Shown in pieces: positions 44,376-48,043 of a DNA stretch of 48,043 bases. Position 1 is the stretch's first letter; every line of letters starts with the position of its first letter. The DNA lies in assembly GCA_025361065.1 (NCBI GenBank), contig JANYAY010000013.1, positions 1 through 48,043 on the forward strand, read 5' to 3'. The stretch is from Deltaproteobacteria bacterium. GTDB taxonomy: Bacteria > Desulfobacterota > Syntrophia > Syntrophales > Smithellaceae. A model generated the notes under the pieces. That model worked only from the letters and a program-made list of their open reading frames with translations. It made no database searches and was not told the origin of the DNA. The position numbers were made by a program, and so were the translations under genes.

Positions 44376-45158
44376 ATGCATGCACAAGAATTCATATCCG
44401 GGTTGACGGCAAACGGGCGTTACAGCTTCACCACGGAAGACGCGATCAAGGTTCTAGGCGCTTCGCCCGTGGCGGCACGCGCGGCGCTCCGGCGTTTGCG
44501 GCAAAAAGGCGAACTGGCCATGCCGTATAAAGGTTTTTACGTCATTATTCCGCCGGAATTTAGAAATATCGGCTGTTTGCCGGCAAGTCATTTTATCCCC
44601 GACCTGATGAATCATCTGGGTGAAAAATATTACACAGGTTTGCTCAGTGCTGCGGAATTTTCCGGCGCGGCGCATCAACGCCCCCAAGTCTTTCAAGTTG
44701 TTTCAGCTAAGAACAAACCTCAAATCATCTGCGGGAAGGTTCGGGTGGAATTTATTGCCAGAAAAAACATGGAAAAAATCCCTACGCTGGATTTTAAAAC
44801 GCCCCGTGGTTACCTGAAAATATCAACGCCGGCGGCAACCGCTTTTGACCTTGCAGGGTATCCCCGTCATGCGGCGGGATTGGACAATGTTGCAACTGTT
44901 CTGGCGGAGCTTGCTGAAAAAATTGATGGCGGCGATTTAAGACGAATTGCAGAACTTTCTCCAATCGCCTGGACTCAACGTCTTGGTTATCTTCTCGACG
45001 TGGTGGGTGCGCAGGATAAAACGGAAGCATTGGCTGAGTATATTGCTCAAAAGAAACCCGTTGTGGTTGCGCTTGTTCCCTCTCAACCCCGACGGGGAAT
45101 CAGCCGTCTGGAACGCTGGCGACTTCTGGTCAACGCAAAAGTGGAGGCAGAGGTTTGA
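44376..45158 (+). CDS. abiEi: AbiEi-type antitoxin (type IV toxin-antitoxin)
   Basis: 260 residues. An N-terminal winged-helix (YSFTTEDAIKVLGASPVAAR, ALRRLRQKGELAMPYKGFYV) is followed by the AbiEi C-terminal domain (YYTGLLSAAEFSGAAHQRPQ, GYLKISTPAATAFDLAGYP). It should neutralise the nucleotidyltransferase toxin encoded next and repress the operon through the palindrome at 44317-44353. It overlaps the toxin gene by 4 nt. Confidence 0.92.
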   Translation: MHAQEFISGLTANGRYSFTTEDAIKVLGASPVAARAALRRLRQKGELAMPYKGFYVIIPPEFRNIGCLPASHFIPDLMNHLGEKYYTGLLSAAEFSGAAHQRPQVFQVVSAKNKPQIICGKVRVEFIARKNMEKIPTLDFKTPRGYLKISTPAATAFDLAGYPRHAAGLDNVATVLAELAEKIDGGDLRRIAELSPIAWTQRLGYLLDVVGAQDKTEALAEYIAQKKPVVVALVPSQPRRGISRLERWRLLVNAKVEAEV

Positions 45159-45964
45159 TACCCGAAGACTTCATATCGGAATGGAAGATGTTTGCCCCCT
45201 GGCGCGAAACTTATCAGGTAGAACAGGACTTGATCATTTCCCGCACCCTGGTGGAAATCTTCAACCATCCCGCCGTGGCTGAAAATCTTGCTTTCCGTGG
45301 AGGAACAGCTCTTTATAAATTACATCTAGCACCGGTTCGCTATTCTGAAGATATTGATCTGGTCCAGGTGCAGCCTGGTCCCATTGGATCGCTCATGGAT
45401 GCCCTGCAAGAGAAACTCAATCCCTGGCTGGGCAATCCGAAGCGAAAGCAGTCTGAAGGACGGATCACGCTGACCTACCGGATGACTTCGGAGAGTGGTT
45501 TGCCGCTGAAACTCAAAGTGGAAATCAATTCCCGCGAACATTTCACGTTGCTGGGATTGGAAAGACGGAAGTTGGAGGTAGAGTCCCGCTGGTTTTCCGG
45601 CAGTGCCTCTGTTCTGACCTATTCACTGGACGAGTTGCTGGGCACCAAAATGAGGGCTCTGTATCAGCGGAAAAAGGGACGTGATTTGTTTGACTTGTGG
45701 AAAGCGCTGACAACCACAAATGCAAAGTCCCAACGTGTGGTGAATTGCTTTTTGCATTATATGGAAAGTGAAGGCCATAAGGTCTCCCGGGCAGAGTTCG
45801 AGCAAAACCTGCTTGTGAAACTTAGGGATGACACTTTTAGCAAAGACGTCGGTCCTTTGTTAATTACCGATGTTGCTTTCGATTTCTCGACGGCGGCGGA
45901 ATATTTGATGAGTCAACTGTTACCCTTGATTCCGGGCGAGCCGTGGCAAGGCAGAATTTTATGA
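45155..45964 (+). CDS. abiEii: AbiEii-type nucleotidyltransferase toxin
   Basis: 269 residues of the DUF1814/MenT nucleotidyltransferase family. The active-site motif is FRGGTALYKLH (G49-G50-T51) with YSEDIDL (D66 and D68 as metal ligands), and a later YSLDELLGTKMRALYQRKKG segment carries conserved basic residues. It starts at TTG 45155, overlapping the antitoxin stop (TTGA), with GGAGG upstream. AbiEii toxins arrest growth and can abort phage infection; MenT relatives add nucleotides to tRNA. The domain is complete, so the module looks active. Confidence 0.92.
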   Translation: MIPEDFISEWKMFAPWRETYQVEQDLIISRTLVEIFNHPAVAENLAFRGGTALYKLHLAPVRYSEDIDLVQVQPGPIGSLMDALQEKLNPWLGNPKRKQSEGRITLTYRMTSESGLPLKLKVEINSREHFTLLGLERRKLEVESRWFSGSASVLTYSLDELLGTKMRALYQRKKGRDLFDLWKALTTTNAKSQRVVNCFLHYMESEGHKVSRAEFEQNLLVKLRDDTFSKDVGPLLITDVAFDFSTAAEYLMSQLLPLIPGEPWQGRIL

Positions 45965-46153
45965 TTTCAACTAATTTGATAGACGCTATTGGACGCACCT
46001 CCGGTTTGCATGACGTAACCGAAATCAGCGTAAATATCTCTTGCAATTAAAGTGTTTTTGTATTCTGACAATAGCGGAGGCTTGAAGATTAACGTGTGGA
46101 TCCATAGCCAAGACTATAAGAATAATCATAATTTTCTTAAGATATGTTAAGAG

Positions 46154-46780
46154 ATGGCGATGAACAGGACAGAGTATTATATCTGGTTCGATACGGAATA
46201 TTCAGATCTTAATCTGGAGAAAGCGAAGCTGCTTCAAGTATCCGCATTAATCACGGATACTTCATTGCGCCGCGTCGCCCCCCCGGAGGATGACGTAACA
46301 TTACCTATCCGCCTGCCGATTCGAGATAAAGTGAGTGCCTGGGTCGAACAAAACATCCCGGACCTGATAAGAGCATGCCGCTCTGAGTTAGCAGTAGATA
46401 TTGCCGTAGCAGATAAGCGGCTGGCCAATTATGTCGATGTGGTTGTCGGTCCTCCGGCAGCGAATGAGAGGGAAAGACCTATTCTGGCCGGCAACAGCAT
46501 CCATGCCGACTGGTGGATGATTCAGCACTTTCTGCCCCATTTTCAAGACAGGCTCAACTACCGCCATCTTGATGTAACCTCCTTCAAACTGGAATGGCAA
46601 CGGATCCACCCTGATATTGAATTTGAAAAAGAAAATTCTGCTACCATCCGTAAGTACTTTCCTCACGCGCTTATGCCTACTACCGGAACCCGTCACAATG
46701 CTTACTATGACTTGCAAGCTTCTATTGCGGAGCTTGCTTTTTATAGGAGACATTTTTTAAGACAGGGCAAGATCAAATGA
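46154..46780 (+). CDS. oligoribonuclease-like DEDDh exonuclease
   Basis: 208 residues resembling Orn but divergent. All five DEDDh residues are in place: D13 and E15 (WFDTEYSDLN), D119 (AGNSIHADWWMIQHFLP), H181 and D186 (HNAYYDLQASIAELAFYR). LNYRHLDVTSFK matches the Orn HYRYLDVSTLK segment. Orn is usually about 180 residues and degrades 2-5-nt RNAs and pGpG from c-di-GMP breakdown. Extra residues lie between 45 and 105. ATG 46154 or 46160 may be the start. The adjacent PilZ gene, convergent with this one, hints at a shared c-di-GMP theme, which is inference. Confidence 0.8.
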   Translation: MAMNRTEYYIWFDTEYSDLNLEKAKLLQVSALITDTSLRRVAPPEDDVTLPIRLPIRDKVSAWVEQNIPDLIRACRSELAVDIAVADKRLANYVDVVVGPPAANERERPILAGNSIHADWWMIQHFLPHFQDRLNYRHLDVTSFKLEWQRIHPDIEFEKENSATIRKYFPHALMPTTGTRHNAYYDLQASIAELAFYRRHFLRQGKIK

Positions 46781-46845
46781 TGGTTGCAGTAAGAACGATG
46801 GAGATTCCTATTAACGAAAACAGCGTGACAGTCCCTTCATTTCCG

Positions 46846-47643
46846 TCATTTTATAGTACGGCGGACCGCCAGGAGATCAAGGGCGCAAACCAGTTGGCGC
46901 ATATCCTCCGGCGGTTCGGCGCAACCTCCGGAGAACGACTTGAAAAAAAGAATGACATAGGTATCACTTTTACTATTGGCCGTTCGCATCTTGCGCCGGA
47001 TTTCTCCTTTGACCAGCACCTTATGAACGTCCATCTGCAACTCGACCTGCACTAGACTCTCCATGGGAAAGCCCCAATCCTCGCCTGCCGCTGCTTCAAC
47101 CTGGATTCCATCGTAGCTAATGTCATTGACGAGATAAGCCTTCCTGATCCGTGTCCCGTCTTTGATTGTGGCCGTCAAACCACTGTCGCGGGCAACGTCA
47201 ACCCGGAAAGACCGCCGTCTCTCCGCCAGGGCCAACTGATTGGGATATGCAAGCACGAGCGCTGGCATTTTCCCCGCACCGTCTTTTTCCTCGAAACGCT
47301 TGATTACCGAAAGGAAGACTCCGCCTCTACTGCCGGCCATAAACGAAACCGAGCACATTTCAGCAGGCTTGAACAAGTCGGCATGGAATTGAATCCCAGT
47401 CTCTGTTTGGCTGGAGGAGAGATGGAAAGAGAGGTCGGTCTTTTGTGCCAAGGCGAAACTCCCGTGGCAAATCGCTGCGGACTCCAGGCCGACGATCACG
47501 GCAGGAACAGAAGCTTCGCAGCACGCCTCAAGAAGCTTTCGTGCTTCCTCGTTGAGCTGGGACGCTCCTTCTTCCTTGGCCTCGGACTTCTTCTGTAGCG
47601 ATGTCGGTGTTTTTGTCATTGCGTCTTTGCCGAACCAATCCAC
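46846..47643 (-). CDS. PilZ-domain c-di-GMP-binding protein
   Basis: 265 residues. The C-terminal PilZ domain carries both c-di-GMP motifs: RRRSFR (142-147) and NDISYDGIQVE (D174, S176, G179). The N-terminal about 130 residues form a YcgR-N-like beta domain. It probably binds c-di-GMP and affects motility or exopolysaccharide. A GTG start at 47643 is used; an ATG 8 codons later (47619) is possible, and neither has a strong ribosome site. Confidence 0.88.
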   Translation of the reverse strand: MDWFGKDAMTKTPTSLQKKSEAKEEGASQLNEEARKLLEACCEASVPAVIVGLESAAICHGSFALAQKTDLSFHLSSSQTETGIQFHADLFKPAEMCSVSFMAGSRGGVFLSVIKRFEEKDGAGKMPALVLAYPNQLALAERRRSFRVDVARDSGLTATIKDGTRIRKAYLVNDISYDGIQVEAAAGEDWGFPMESLVQVELQMDVHKVLVKGEIRRKMRTANSKSDTYVILFFKSFSGGCAEPPEDMRQLVCALDLLAVRRTIK

Positions 47644-48043
47644 GTCTCAACCATCAGTTTGCCCCCGCACCAGTCAACCAAGGAGATAGCCTTGGTGATT
47701 TGATTAGGATTACCTTTCAAGAAAGTCAAGTATAAGGAAGGAACGGTTTGTCTGTCAAGGCAATTTATCTGCACATAGATCAAATCAATGCATCGATAGT
47801 TCCCAGTTGCTGTTTGAAATAATCAACTACTTAGCCCTGGGCTGGCGGTAATACCACTGGAGTTGAGCGGGTGTGCTATCCTCGTCGAGATATTCGGGGG
47901 ACATAACGAGCCTGTAGAAAAACGCATTTTTGCACAGTAATAATCTTCCAACAAGCTCGGATTTTTTCAAATCGTTAATTTTTTATGTTCGGTCTATTTT
48001 TTCCGGTAAATATTTTTGTATTTAATTCCGTTTATCTGTTTTT
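47644..48043. other. intergenic region at window end
   Basis: No gene is seen in 400 bp. It contains ATTCGGGGGACATAACGAG (GGGGACATAAC at 47897-47907), another copy of the motif found at gene ends, and an AT-rich end. Confidence 0.5.

Overview
The window looks like the chromosome of a strictly anaerobic, Gram-negative bacterium of the former Deltaproteobacteria, most likely close to Syntrophaceae/Syntrophales. This is an inference from gene content: a long acyl-CoA catabolic operon with a complete FixABCX-type electron-transfer flavoprotein set, sigma-54 control, class I adenylate cyclase and PerR/KatG defence, in a genome full of small dispersed palindromic repeats. No rRNA or other species-level marker is present.

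Layout. (1) 0-11.7 kb is an accessory region. It holds a ferredoxin-like protein with a tandemly duplicated leader, a low-GC Gabija-like GajA/GajB pair (OLD-family ATPase/TOPRIM nuclease plus UvrD-like helicase), a RelE-type and a ParE-type toxin-antitoxin pair, an MFS exporter and a DUF4160/DUF2442 pair. The gaps are filled with short repeats and copied 3' tails of the neighbouring genes. (2) 11.7-25.4 kb is mostly housekeeping: HrpA helicase (carrying an in-frame repeat insertion), PerR-like regulator, KatG, a short class I adenylate cyclase, an MtaD-like deaminase with a DUF4139 exported protein, and tRNA-Leu(UAA). (3) 25.5-42.9 kb is one catabolic regulon. A CoA-transferase gene and a 13-kb operon both lie behind duplicated, palindromic upstream sites and -24/-12 type promoters with identical geometry, and the AcoR-like sigma-54 activator sits between them. 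The operon encodes a PHP-domain protein, two thiolase-fold proteins, two DUF35 proteins, two acyl-CoA dehydrogenases with different catalytic-base positions, a dead and an intact acyl-CoA ligase, a BKACE enzyme, and fixC-fixX-etfB-etfA. (4) 43-48 kb holds a sensor kinase broken exactly at its H-box, an AbiEi/AbiEii type IV toxin-antitoxin operon with a palindromic operator, an oligoribonuclease-like DEDDh exonuclease and a PilZ protein.

How the parts work together. The catabolic region would activate an unknown carboxylic acid (ligase or CoA-transferase) and oxidise it with the two dehydrogenases. Electrons would pass through EtfAB to FixCX and the quinone or ferredoxin pool. The chain would be cleaved by thiolase-fold/DUF35 proteins and BKACE. 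No enoyl-CoA hydratase or hydroxyacyl-CoA dehydrogenase is present, and both thiolase-fold proteins appear to lack the usual Cys and GHP-His residues, so the cleavage chemistry may be aldolase-like.

The most unusual non-genic signals are: 205-bp elements bounded by GAGACTGTGTCGCAAT inverted ends; a GGGGACATAAC motif that marks gene ends, gene-tail copies and a gene truncation; and a repeat translated in frame inside hrpA.
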